From: Arthrobacter sp. MAHUQ-56
GTDB lineage: Bacteria; Actinomycetota; Actinomycetes; Actinomycetales; Micrococcaceae
Direction of reading: 5' to 3'
NCBI RefSeq assembly: GCF_019710585.1
Contig: NZ_JAIFZQ010000008.1
Coordinates: forward strand, 434,001-498,000
DNA length: 64,000 nucleotides
In this document: positions 26,335-33,851 of the stretch, piece after piece
Numbering within the stretch: position 1 is the first letter of the stretch
How the letters are laid out: every line of letters begins with the position of its first letter
Notes under the pieces: model-generated
The model's input: the letters and a program-made list of their open reading frames with translations, nothing else
Told to the model about the DNA's origin: nothing
The model's database searches: none
Made by a program: the position numbers and the translations under genes

Positions 26335-26931
26335 ATGTTGACTGCAGGGATCACGGGACTCCTGACCGGCCTGGCACTGATCGTGGCGATAGGTGCCCAG
26401 AACGCGTTCGTGCTGCGGCAGGGGATCCGGCGCGAACACGTGGGCGCCGTGGTGGCTGTCTGCATGGCCGGCGACGCACTGCTCATCGTCGGGGGCACCG
26501 CCGGAATCGGGGCGCTCGTGACCCGCTTTCCGGACGCCCTGGAAGTGCTGCGCTGGGCCGGGGCAGCGTATTTGGTGTGGTTCGCCGTGCGGTCGTTCTT
26601 GGCGGCCCTGAAACCCTCCGCACTGGCAGAGCAGGCACCCCGCTCAAAGCACTCGGTGGTGGCCACCGCGGCGGCCCTGACGTTCCTCAATCCGCACGTC
26701 TACCTGGACACCGTGGTGCTGCTGGGCAGCCTGGCCAACCAGCAGGGGGCGGGCCTCCGCTGGACTTTCGCCGGTGGGGCGGTCACAGGCAGCATCCTCT
26801 GGTTCTCGGCACTCGGATACGGAGCCCGGGCCCTGGCCGGAATCCTCCGGAGTCCCCGCACCTGGCGCTGGATCGATGCGGGCATCGGTGTGCTGATGGT
26901 TGTCCTGGCTATCCGCCTGGTCCTGCACTGA
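26335..26931 (+). CDS. lysE: LysE/ArgO family basic amino acid exporter
   Basis: The 198-residue membrane protein has about six hydrophobic segments and the LysE signature IVAIGAQNAFVLRQGI near the N-terminus, with FLNPHVYLDTVVLLG later (the conserved NPxxxxD). It exports L-lysine and/or L-arginine in exchange for protons, protecting the cell from excess from peptide use. ATG 26335 gives the normal family length; ATG 26305 would add 10 residues. It is divergent from lysG, which should activate it from the 71-base space between them. Confidence 0.92.
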   Translation: MLTAGITGLLTGLALIVAIGAQNAFVLRQGIRREHVGAVVAVCMAGDALLIVGGTAGIGALVTRFPDALEVLRWAGAAYLVWFAVRSFLAALKPSALAEQAPRSKHSVVATAAALTFLNPHVYLDTVVLLGSLANQQGAGLRWTFAGGAVTGSILWFSALGYGARALAGILRSPRTWRWIDAGIGVLMVVLAIRLVLH

Positions 26932-26982
26932 CGGCCGGCCCGCGCTGACGTACGCTGGAACCTGAGCTACAGGGGAGAAGCC

Positions 26983-27399
26983 ATGAGCAACCAGCCGTCC
27001 CAATACCCCGAATACCAGCGTCCGGACTACGGGCAGCACGGGGCGCCGTGGCCCGCCTACCAGCCTCCGGGTGCGTACGGGCAGCAGTCTCCCTATGGGC
27101 AGGCCTCCACTTATGGCGGGCCGCCCTATTACGGACAGCCTGCCGGACCGAAGACGCTGAGCATCGCCAGCATGGTCTGCGGCATCGCCTCAGTGATCAT
27201 GGGGTGGCTGATGCTTCCGCAGGTCGCGGCGATCGTCACCGGGCACCTGGCCCTGCGCCGCGAACCTTCCGGAAAAGGCATGTCCATCGCCGGCCTGGTG
27301 CTGGGCTACCTTTGCCTGCTGGGCTGGGGTGCCATGTGGCTGCTGCTCATTATCGGCCTGGCGCTGGCGGCTTCGAGCGGTACCAGCGGCACCTTCTAG
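26983..27399 (+). CDS. DUF4190-type membrane protein
   Basis: A 138-residue protein: ~55 residues of Pro/Gln/Tyr/Gly-rich sequence with repeated YGQ, then two transmembrane segments (SIASMVCGIASVIMGWLML and a second near the C-terminus). Between them lies GHLALRR...GKGMSIAGLVLGYL, the pattern of DUF4190 proteins. ATG 26983 follows CAGGGGAGAAGCC. Function unknown; the tyrosine-rich cytoplasmic arm may mediate assembly. Convergent with the GntR regulator. Confidence 0.78.
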   Translation: MSNQPSQYPEYQRPDYGQHGAPWPAYQPPGAYGQQSPYGQASTYGGPPYYGQPAGPKTLSIASMVCGIASVIMGWLMLPQVAAIVTGHLALRREPSGKGMSIAGLVLGYLCLLGWGAMWLLLIIGLALAASSGTSGTF

Positions 27400-27464
27400 C
27401 GGCCCGTCCGCCTCCTGCGCCACCGCCGGCGGGGAGTTGCGGCGCCGGAGTGGCCTGGCTGCGG

Positions 27465-28163
27465 CTAGCGGAGCAGCTCCACGTCCGAGACAAGTTCAAT
27501 GTGCGCCAGCATGGCCTTGGCAGCGGCCTCGGGATCCCGGGCCCGGATGGCGTCGGCAATCTTGCGGTGGGAGGCCAGCGACTGCTCCGGCCTGCCTGGC
27601 TGGCCCAGGGACTCCATCCGGGTTTCCAGGATCATCTCCGCGATAAAGGCCATCAGCTGGGCCAGTACCGAGGAGTGTGCCGCGGCGGTGATGGCCTGGT
27701 GGAAGAGTTCATCCCCCTGCGCGCCGCGGTCGCCGTCGTTGATCTCCCGGGCCATGACCTCCAAGGCGTTGTCGATCGCGGCGAGGTCGTCGTCGGTGCG
27801 GCGTTCCGCGGCCAGCGCCGCGAGCTTTCCCTCCAGCGTGCTTCGGGCTTCGACGATTTCCGGCAGCCTGCTCCGGTGTTCGCGCAGCCCCTTGATCACG
27901 GACGCCACGCTGGGGCGCCGGGCCAGCACCGCGCCCGTACCGTGCTGCACGTCGATGACACCCAGGACTTCGAGCGCCACCAGTGCCTGGGCCAGAGTGG
28001 CGCGGGAGACTCCCAGCCGCTCGGCCAGGTCACGCTCCGCTGGCAGCAGGTCCCCGGGGCGGAGCTGGGCGGACTCGATGTAGGCAAGGATCTGCTCCAC
28101 CAGCTGTTCGTAAAGCCGCGGCCGCGTTACCCGCTCCAGACCTGCCCGCGCTGTCTTTTCCAC
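27465..28163 (-). CDS. FCD-type GntR family transcriptional regulator
   Basis: The 232-residue protein has a GntR winged helix (~15-80: PGDLLPAERDLAERLGVSRATLAQAL) and an FCD ligand domain with the metal/ligand His/Asp set (ELFHQAITAAAH, SHRKIADAIRARD, MLAHIELV). FCD regulators bind organic acids and repress catabolic operons. It is divergent from the MatC/CoA-transferase/carboxyltransferase operon at 28297, which it very probably controls through inverted repeats at 28209-28261. Confidence 0.9.
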   Translation of the reverse strand: MEKTARAGLERVTRPRLYEQLVEQILAYIESAQLRPGDLLPAERDLAERLGVSRATLAQALVALEVLGVIDVQHGTGAVLARRPSVASVIKGLREHRSRLPEIVEARSTLEGKLAALAAERRTDDDLAAIDNALEVMAREINDGDRGAQGDELFHQAITAAAHSSVLAQLMAFIAEMILETRMESLGQPGRPEQSLASHRKIADAIRARDPEAAAKAMLAHIELVSDVELLR

Positions 28164-28208
28164 AGTTCCTCCCGAGGTTATCCACGAACAGGATACCCCG
28201 GGCTGCTA

Positions 28209-28261
28209 TTGACAGATAGACTCACTGTCTAAGAGGCTAGTCCAGTGAGCCAGTAACTCAC
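28209..28261 (+). promoter_or_regulatory. Promoter/operator region of the carrier operon
   Basis: A TTGACA -35 (28209-28214) overlaps three nested inverted repeats: GACAG (28211-28215) with CTGTC (28225-28229), TAGAC (28217-28221) with GTCTA (28227-28231), and GTGAG (28245-28249) with CTCAC (28257-28261). No strong -10 is seen. These are candidate sites for the divergent GntR protein. Confidence 0.5.
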
Positions 28262-28296
28262 GTCACACTTCTTTCTTCCCCAATGGAGGACCAACG

Positions 28297-29667
28297 ATGT
28301 CCGCTCCTGTCTTGTCGATCATCATCCTTGCGGCGATGTTCCTGCTCGCTACCGTCCTGCCCCTCAACATGGGCGCCCTTGCCTTCGTGGGGGCATTCCT
28401 GCTCGGCGCCGTGGTGCTGGGCATGTCCACCAACGAGATCCTGGCCAACTTCCCGGGTGGCCTCTTCCTCACGATCGTCGGCGTTACCTACCTGTTCGCC
28501 ATAGCCCAGAACAACGGCACCATCGACCTGCTGGTCCGCGGCGCCGTCAAGCTCGTGGGCAGCCGCGTGGCCCTCATCCCCTGGGTCATGTTCGCCATCA
28601 CCGCCGTGATCACCGCGGTGGGCGCATTGTCTCCGGCCGCCGTCGCCATCATCGCCCCCATCGCGCTGAGCTTCGCCGGAAAGTACAGGATCAGCCCGCT
28701 GCTGATGGGCATGATGGTGATCCACGGCGCCCAGGCCGGCGGCTTCTCGCCCATCGCCGTTTATGGCGTCACCGTCAACGGCATCCTTGCCAAGACGGAC
28801 CTCGCGTTCAGCCCCACCGCGCTGTTCCTCTCAAGCCTGGTCTTCAACCTCGTCATCGCGGTGGTGCTCTTTGTGGTCCTGGGCGGCAAGAACCTCATGT
28901 CCTCCAAGGTTGGGCACTTCGTAGAGCAGGCAGCCGAGGCCCGGATGGCCGTCAGCGTCGGCGCCAAGGCAGCCGGCGGCGACGTCCCGTTCAAGGGCTT
29001 CGGCTCCGGCATGTACGGCCCCCGGGACCCCGCCGGCGACGGCGTCGCCGCCACCAAGGAACGCAAGGACCGGATCCCGCAGCTGGTCACCATCGCCGGC
29101 CTGGTGGTGCTGGCCGTCGTCGCCCTCGGCTTCAAGATGGACGTCGGGTTCGTGTCCATCACCATCGCCATCGTGCTGGCCCTCGTCTCGCCTGCCGCCC
29201 AGAAGGGCGCCATCAACAAGATCAGCTGGTCCACCGTGCTGCTGATCTGCGGAATGCTGACGTTCGTCGGGGTGCTGGAGGAAGCCGGCACCATCACATT
29301 CGTCTCCGGCGGTGTGGCCGGCATGGGGATGCCGCTGCTGGCAGCACTCATCATCTGCTTCATCGGTGCCATCGTCTCCGCGTTTGCATCCTCCACCGCC
29401 ATCCTCGCCGCGCTCATTCCGCTCGCGGTGCCGTTCCTCTCCACCGGTGAGATCGGGGCCATTGGAGTCATCTGTGCCCTCGCCGTGTCCGCCACGATCG
29501 TGGACGTTTCGCCCTTCTCCACCAACGGCGCCCTGGTGCTGGCCAACGCCCCCGAAGGCGTGGACAAGGACAGGTTCTACAGGAAGATCCTCGGCTACAG
29601 CGGAATCGTCATCGTGGCCGGACCCGTCCTGGCCTGGCTGGCCCTGGTGGTGCCCGGCTGGCTCTAG
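28297..29667 (+). CDS. MatC-type / SLC13-like dicarboxylate carrier
   Basis: The 456-residue membrane protein has about 11-12 helices and the MatC N-terminal pattern (LNMGALAFVGAFLLG). Two pseudo-symmetric re-entrant regions are visible: GALSPAAVAIIAP with HGAQAGGFSPIAVYG, and FASSTAILAALIPL with VDVSPFSTNGAL. MatC proteins take up malonate or similar small dicarboxylates. It is first in an operon with a CoA-transferase and a fused carboxyltransferase, so it most likely imports the acid those enzymes use. Confidence 0.85.
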   Translation: MSAPVLSIIILAAMFLLATVLPLNMGALAFVGAFLLGAVVLGMSTNEILANFPGGLFLTIVGVTYLFAIAQNNGTIDLLVRGAVKLVGSRVALIPWVMFAITAVITAVGALSPAAVAIIAPIALSFAGKYRISPLLMGMMVIHGAQAGGFSPIAVYGVTVNGILAKTDLAFSPTALFLSSLVFNLVIAVVLFVVLGGKNLMSSKVGHFVEQAAEARMAVSVGAKAAGGDVPFKGFGSGMYGPRDPAGDGVAATKERKDRIPQLVTIAGLVVLAVVALGFKMDVGFVSITIAIVLALVSPAAQKGAINKISWSTVLLICGMLTFVGVLEEAGTITFVSGGVAGMGMPLLAALIICFIGAIVSAFASSTAILAALIPLAVPFLSTGEIGAIGVICALAVSATIVDVSPFSTNGALVLANAPEGVDKDRFYRKILGYSGIVIVAGPVLAWLALVVPGWL

Positions 29668-29721
29668 CCGGCGCAACCACAGGCCTGAGCGCCGCCCGTC
29701 TTTGAGAAAGGAAACCCGCAC

Positions 29722-30942
29722 ATGAGCACCGCCGAAACTTCCCGCAGAGGCCCCCTGGCCGGGCACACCGTCGTCGACCTCAGCCGCGCACTGGCCGGAC
29801 CGCACGCCGGCATGATGCTGGCGGACCTGGGTGCCCGCGTCATCAAGGTGGAGAACCCGGGAACGGGGGATGACACCCGCGGCTGGGGCCCGCCTTTCGT
29901 TGGCCCGGAGGATGACCTGCAGTCCACCTACTTCATGTCCTGCAACCGCAACAAGGAGTCCATCAGCCTGGACCTGAAAAGCGGCGATGGCAGGGCAGTG
30001 CTCCGCGGTTTATTGGAGCGGGCGGACGTGGTCATCGAGAACTTCCGGCCCGGCGTCATGGACCGGCTGGGCTTCTCCACTGCGGCGATGCATCAGCTCA
30101 ACCCCCGGCTTGTGATCCTGTCCATCACGGGTTTTGGCCATGACGGGCCCGAGTCCCGGCGCAGCGGGTACGACCAGATCCTGCAGGGCGAAGCGGGCCT
30201 GATGTCCCTCACTGGGTCCGGCCCGGACGACCCCCAAAGGGTCGGCGTTCCCATCGCGGACCTGCTCTCCGGCATGAACGGGGCGTTCGGCGTCCTGGCC
30301 GCGCTGGTGGAGCGGAACCGGACCGGCCAGGGGAAGGTGGTGCGCACCTCGCTGCTGGCATCGCTGATTGGCGTCCACGCTTTCCAGGGCACCAGGACCA
30401 CGGTCGCTGGTGAAGTGCCGCAGGCCCAGGGCAACCACCACCCGTCCATCGCCCCCTACGGCCTGTTCAACTGCAAGGACGGCAGCGTGCAGATCAGCGT
30501 GGGAAGCGAGAAGCTGTGGACCTCGTTCGCTGCGGCCTTTGGCCTGGACCCGGCTGCCCCGGGCTTTGCCAGCAACGCCGAAAGGGTGCGGAACCGCGCG
30601 GGGGTGATTGCCGCCGTCGAACGCGTCTTTGCCGGCTACGGCGCGCAGGAGCTGCTGCAAAAGCTGAACGACGCCGGGATCCCGGCCGGCAAGGTCCGCT
30701 CACTTGACGAGGTGTACGCCTGGGAGCAGGTGGCCTCCCAGGGCCTCGTCGTGGATGTCGAGCACCCGGTGCTGGGCAAGGTGAGCCTGCCCGGGCCGCC
30801 GCTGCGGTTCTTCGCGCCCGGCGACACCGCGGAAACCACACTGACGGGACACGACGCGCCGCCGCTCCTGGACGAGGACGGGCCTGCCATCCGGGAGTGG
30901 CTGGGCCTGGCCACGGCCGCTGCAGCCGCGGGGGCCAAGTAG
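29722..30942 (+). CDS. CaiB/BaiF family (type III) CoA-transferase
   Basis: The 406-residue enzyme has the family's opening GHTVVDLSRALAGPHAGMMLADLGARVIKVE (key: LAGP, ADLGA, KVE), the GDxxR of DDTRGWGPPF, and the catalytic Asp expected in the block LDLKSGDGRAVLRGLLERADVVIENFRPG. Type III transferases move CoA between acyl-CoA and free acid. GAAAGGAAACC precedes ATG 29722. The stop and the next start are one base apart. Given the carrier upstream, the imported dicarboxylate is the likely CoA acceptor. Confidence 0.9.
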   Translation: MSTAETSRRGPLAGHTVVDLSRALAGPHAGMMLADLGARVIKVENPGTGDDTRGWGPPFVGPEDDLQSTYFMSCNRNKESISLDLKSGDGRAVLRGLLERADVVIENFRPGVMDRLGFSTAAMHQLNPRLVILSITGFGHDGPESRRSGYDQILQGEAGLMSLTGSGPDDPQRVGVPIADLLSGMNGAFGVLAALVERNRTGQGKVVRTSLLASLIGVHAFQGTRTTVAGEVPQAQGNHHPSIAPYGLFNCKDGSVQISVGSEKLWTSFAAAFGLDPAAPGFASNAERVRNRAGVIAAVERVFAGYGAQELLQKLNDAGIPAGKVRSLDEVYAWEQVASQGLVVDVEHPVLGKVSLPGPPLRFFAPGDTAETTLTGHDAPPLLDEDGPAIREWLGLATAAAAAGAK

Positions 30943-30943
30943 C

Positions 30944-32470
30944 ATGCCGACCACGGAAAAGGTGCGGCACCTGAGCGCCACCGAACTCCTGGACACCGTG
31001 GTGGACGAAGGCTCCTTCGTCTCCTGGGACACGCCTCCCGAACAGCCCGCGCTTTCCGAGGACTACGCCCGCGACCTGGCGAAGGCGCGCAAACGCAGCG
31101 CCGCCGACGAGTCCGTGATTACCGGCGCCGGGCTGATCCGCGGCCGCCGGGTGGCGCTGATCGTCAGCGAGTTCTCCTTCCTGGCCGGCTCGATCGGCCA
31201 CGCTGCGGCGCAACGGATCGTCGCCGCCGTCGAACGCGCCACCGCGGAGGGACTGCCGCTGCTGGCGGGCCCCGCCTCCGGAGGGACGCGGATGCAGGAG
31301 GGGACGCTGGCGTTCCTGTCCATGGTGAAAATTACCGGTGCCGTGCGTGCCCACCGGCAGGCGGGCCTGCCCTACCTGGTCTACCTGCGGCACCCCACCA
31401 CCGGTGGAGTGATGGCGTCCTGGGGTTCACTCGGGCATATCAACGTCGCTGAACCGGGCGCCCTGCTGGGCTTCCTGGGCCCCCGGGTCTACGAAGCCCT
31501 CTACGGGGAAGCGTTCCCGGACAACGTGCAGGTGGCGGAGAACCTCTTCAACAAGGGCCTGATCGACGGCGTGGTGGAACCGGCTGACCTCGCCGACCTC
31601 GTGGCCCGCGCGCTGGACATACTGTCCAATACCTGCGGCGAGGGGCGGGCCGCGCTTCCCGAACCGGAAACGCTCGCCGTGCGGCCGGCTGCCGTGGACG
31701 CCTGGACGTCGATCGGGATTTCCCGCCGGCAGCGGCGCCCGGACCTGCGCCAACTCCTGAAGTTCGGTGCAAGCGACGCCCTGCCCCTGAACGGAACCGG
31801 GCAGGGGGAGAAGGATCCCGGCCTGCTGCTGGCGCTGGCGCGCTTCGGCAGCCAGTCCTGCATTGTCCTGGGCCATGCACGGCCGCTGCGCAAGGACGCC
31901 GCGGGCATGGGGCCCGGTTCACTGCGCGAGGCGCGCCGCGGCATGAAACTGGCGGAGGAACTGCGGCTGCCGCTGCTCACCGTCATCGACACTGCCGGGG
32001 CGGCGCTGTCCCAGGAAGCGGAGGAAGGTGGGCTCGCGGGAGAAATCGCGCGCTCGCTGCATGAACTGATCGGCCTGGAATCGCCGTCGGTGTCTGTGCT
32101 GCTGGGCCAGGGCGCCGGGGGAGGGGCGCTCGCGCTGTTGCCGGCGGACCGGACCATCGCTGCCCAGCACAGCTGGCTGTCGCCGTTGCCCCCGGAAGGT
32201 GCCAGCGCCATCGTGCACCGGACCACGGCCTTCGCTCCTGCGATGGCCCAGGCTCAAGGGGTGAATGTAGCCTCGCTGTACGCGAACGGCCTGGTGGACC
32301 ACATCGTGGATGAGCGTGACGATGCCTCCCTGGAGCCACGCGCGTTCTGTGGCCGGATGGCCCGTGCCATCGAATACGAGCTGGGCGCGGTGGCCCGGGT
32401 TCCCGTGCCGGAGCTTGTGGCCGCCCGGGCCCGGAAGTTCGGCAACCTGGGCAGCCGGCTCGGCGGTTAG
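30944..32470 (+). CDS. Fused acyl-CoA carboxyltransferase (AccD-like plus AccA-like halves)
   Basis: A single 508-residue chain carries both carboxyltransferase halves. The beta half (~20-240) has GPASGGTRMQEG, KITGAV and HPTTGGVMASWGSLG. The alpha half (~290-480) has LREARRGMKLAEEL, DTAGAALSQEAEE and VLLGQGAGGGALAL. No AccD zinc finger is visible, and no biotin carboxylase or biotin carrier gene is nearby. It may therefore carboxylate with subunits encoded elsewhere, or act in reverse on a malonyl-type CoA ester. It is the last gene of the operon. Confidence 0.87.
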   Translation: MPTTEKVRHLSATELLDTVVDEGSFVSWDTPPEQPALSEDYARDLAKARKRSAADESVITGAGLIRGRRVALIVSEFSFLAGSIGHAAAQRIVAAVERATAEGLPLLAGPASGGTRMQEGTLAFLSMVKITGAVRAHRQAGLPYLVYLRHPTTGGVMASWGSLGHINVAEPGALLGFLGPRVYEALYGEAFPDNVQVAENLFNKGLIDGVVEPADLADLVARALDILSNTCGEGRAALPEPETLAVRPAAVDAWTSIGISRRQRRPDLRQLLKFGASDALPLNGTGQGEKDPGLLLALARFGSQSCIVLGHARPLRKDAAGMGPGSLREARRGMKLAEELRLPLLTVIDTAGAALSQEAEEGGLAGEIARSLHELIGLESPSVSVLLGQGAGGGALALLPADRTIAAQHSWLSPLPPEGASAIVHRTTAFAPAMAQAQGVNVASLYANGLVDHIVDERDDASLEPRAFCGRMARAIEYELGAVARVPVPELVAARARKFGNLGSRLGG

Positions 32471-32535
32471 CGGCAAACGTAGCTGCCAGTGCGGCGGGTG
32501 GCCGGGCTGTGCGGCGCCGGGCGGGGCGTCGTACT

Positions 32536-32557
32536 GGCCCGCCGGGCGGGGCGGGCC
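32536..32557. terminator. Hairpin between convergent genes
   Basis: GGCCCGCC (32536-32543) pairs with GGCGGGCC (32550-32557). It lies between the ends of the carboxyltransferase and LapA-type genes; no T-tract follows. Confidence 0.35.
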
Positions 32558-32567
32558 GCGGCTGAGC

Positions 32568-33008
32568 CTAGCCCCGCTGGCGCACGCGTGCCCGGTGGGC
32601 GTTGGTGCGAAGCTGCAGGATGCGGGCGCCGCCTGCTGCGGCTACCAGCACGCCCCCGGTCACGGCGGCGATGAACAAGGCCATACCCAGCGGAACGGCG
32701 CCCTCGAGGCCCAGGAACTTCACGAGGACCAGTTCCTGGTTCTGGAGGATGAAGATGATCAGCAGGATCAGCAGCACCAGGGCCGCGACGACGGCCGCCC
32801 AGATGACGCCGGTGCGTGTGACCTTGCGTTCGGCGGCGGGCGCCGGTGCCGGGCCGGTGCCCGAAACCGGCGCACCCGCTGCCCCGGTGGAGTAGGAAGG
32901 CGCGTTGCCGTAGCTTTCAGGCGTGCCGCCAGGTGAAGTTGGCCCGGCCGCCGTGGTGCCCGGTTCGCGCTGCCCGTCGGGTCCTGGCGAATACTGTCCT
33001 GCGGTCAT
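32568..33008 (-). CDS. LapA-domain (DUF1049) membrane protein
   Basis: The 146-residue protein has a ~70-residue Pro/Gly/Ser-rich N-terminus followed by two transmembrane helices (VIWAAVVAALVLLILLIIFIL and PLGMALFIAAVTGGVLVAA). The short NQELVLVKFLGLEG between them is the usual LapA-domain pattern. A basic tail ends it. ATG 33008 follows GGGGACGAGC. Function unclear; LapA-like proteins are inner-membrane assembly factors. The palindrome TAAGCATGCTTA lies 24 bases upstream. Confidence 0.8.
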   Translation of the reverse strand: MTAGQYSPGPDGQREPGTTAAGPTSPGGTPESYGNAPSYSTGAAGAPVSGTGPAPAPAAERKVTRTGVIWAAVVAALVLLILLIIFILQNQELVLVKFLGLEGAVPLGMALFIAAVTGGVLVAAAGGARILQLRTNAHRARVRQRG

Positions 33009-33031
33009 GCTCGTCCCCTTTCCCAGAATGC

Positions 33032-33043
33032 TAAGCATGCTTA
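33032..33043. promoter_or_regulatory. Perfect palindrome TAAGCATGCTTA
   Basis: A perfect 12-base palindrome of the TAAG-N4-CTTA type, 24 bases upstream of the LapA-type gene (minus strand). On that strand TTGCAC precedes it, so it may lie in the promoter spacer. Confidence 0.5.
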
Positions 33044-33176
33044 TTGTGCAACCTTAGCCGTCCGGATTGCGGCAGCACAACGTGCCCGCCGGCCGGGTAG
33101 GCAGTCGCAGCAAGGGCGCTCGACCCTTGCGGCAGGGCTCCTGCTCCGTTGACGAGCGGACGTGCCCGGGCATGGC

Positions 33177-33202
33177 GGAAGGGCCCCTTCGGGGGCCCTT
33201 CC
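33177..33202 (-). terminator. Strong hairpin downstream of the 75-residue protein gene
   Basis: Eleven-base perfect arms (33177-33187 and 33192-33202) enclose a four-base loop; on the plus strand the loop reads TTCG. It begins 13 bases past the stop at 33215. No T-tract follows on the minus strand. Confidence 0.55.
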
Positions 33203-33214
33203 GTAGCTGCAGGC

Positions 33215-33442
33215 TCAGACCCGCTCCTTGCTCCGCTCGCCGGAGGGGGCGCGGGGCGAAGGCGTCCTGCGCCATTTGGGGAACGCCCAGAACGTAAAGT
33301 CCTGCGCCTTGACCCGCGGTTCCGGTGTTTCGACGGGTGTTTCGACCGGAGTCTCAACCGGAGTTTCCTGCTTGGTTTCGGGTTTGCGGCCAGCTTCTTT
33401 CCTGATGCCCCACCCGAAGTCCTTGCTGGATGAATAGCACAT
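33215..33442 (-). CDS. Small conserved actinobacterial hypothetical protein with PVET repeats
   Basis: The 75-residue product begins MCYSSSKDFGW, continues with a Lys/Arg/Glu-rich linker containing PVET repeated in tandem, and ends with a conserved-looking VKAQDFTFWAFPKWRRTP motif and basic tail. I know small actinobacterial proteins with this head and tail, but no function. ATG 33442 has AGGAGGTCTGTG, a near-ideal ribosome site. It lies in an island of short genes and is followed by a strong hairpin. Confidence 0.75.
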   Translation of the reverse strand: MCYSSSKDFGWGIRKEAGRKPETKQETPVETPVETPVETPEPRVKAQDFTFWAFPKWRRTPSPRAPSGERSKERV

Positions 33443-33489
33443 CACAGACCTCCTTTGGTGACTGCCCTTTAATCGTCCTCCTGATCGGC

Positions 33490-33723
33490 CTAGGAGTCGA
33501 GGTTCCCGGCCACCACTTCCTGCGCCTCCTGCGGCTGATGGAATTCGCACGGTCCGTGGTGGCGCAGCGGGAGCAGGCAGGTCCGGCCGGTCGGCAGGTG
33601 GACCAGCGCGCAGCGCCCGGCCATGGCCAGGTCCTCCCTGACATTGGTGTTGCTGAGATCCGGCCGGGCTTCACCTTCCGATGACGGGTCCTCAGGACTG
33701 GGTGCGGGGTGGTCAGGGTTCAT
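33490..33723 (-). CDS. Small hypothetical protein with Cys/His pairs
   Basis: A 77-residue product with a disordered acidic N-terminus (~1-30) and a compact second half containing CALVHLPTGRTCLLPLRHHGPCEFH. The spaced Cys and His residues could bind a metal; this is inference. ATG 33723 is preceded by GAGGAG at 9 bases; an upstream in-frame TTG is less likely. It precedes the 75-residue gene by 47 bases on the same strand, so the two may be cotranscribed. Confidence 0.62.
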   Translation of the reverse strand: MNPDHPAPSPEDPSSEGEARPDLSNTNVREDLAMAGRCALVHLPTGRTCLLPLRHHGPCEFHQPQEAQEVVAGNLDS

Positions 33724-33851
33724 CTCGGGCAACTCCTCTTCGGGCTGGTGGCGAGTGGAGGGTGCGGTACCTTTCCAGTCTGCTCCGGCGGGGTTACAGG
33801 CGGGTTAATCCGGCGTTAGGTTCAGGTCAACAAGGATGCACGCATCCGACG

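Noticed and set aside
30944..32470. Calling the fused carboxyltransferase a housekeeping acetyl-CoA carboxylase
   Set aside because: It lacks the AccD zinc finger, sits in a GntR-regulated carrier operon and has no biotin subunit beside it.
33315..33375. Tandem PVET-coding repeats considered as a CRISPR-like array
   Set aside because: The units are 12 bases, in frame and coding, with no spacers and no cas genes in the window.
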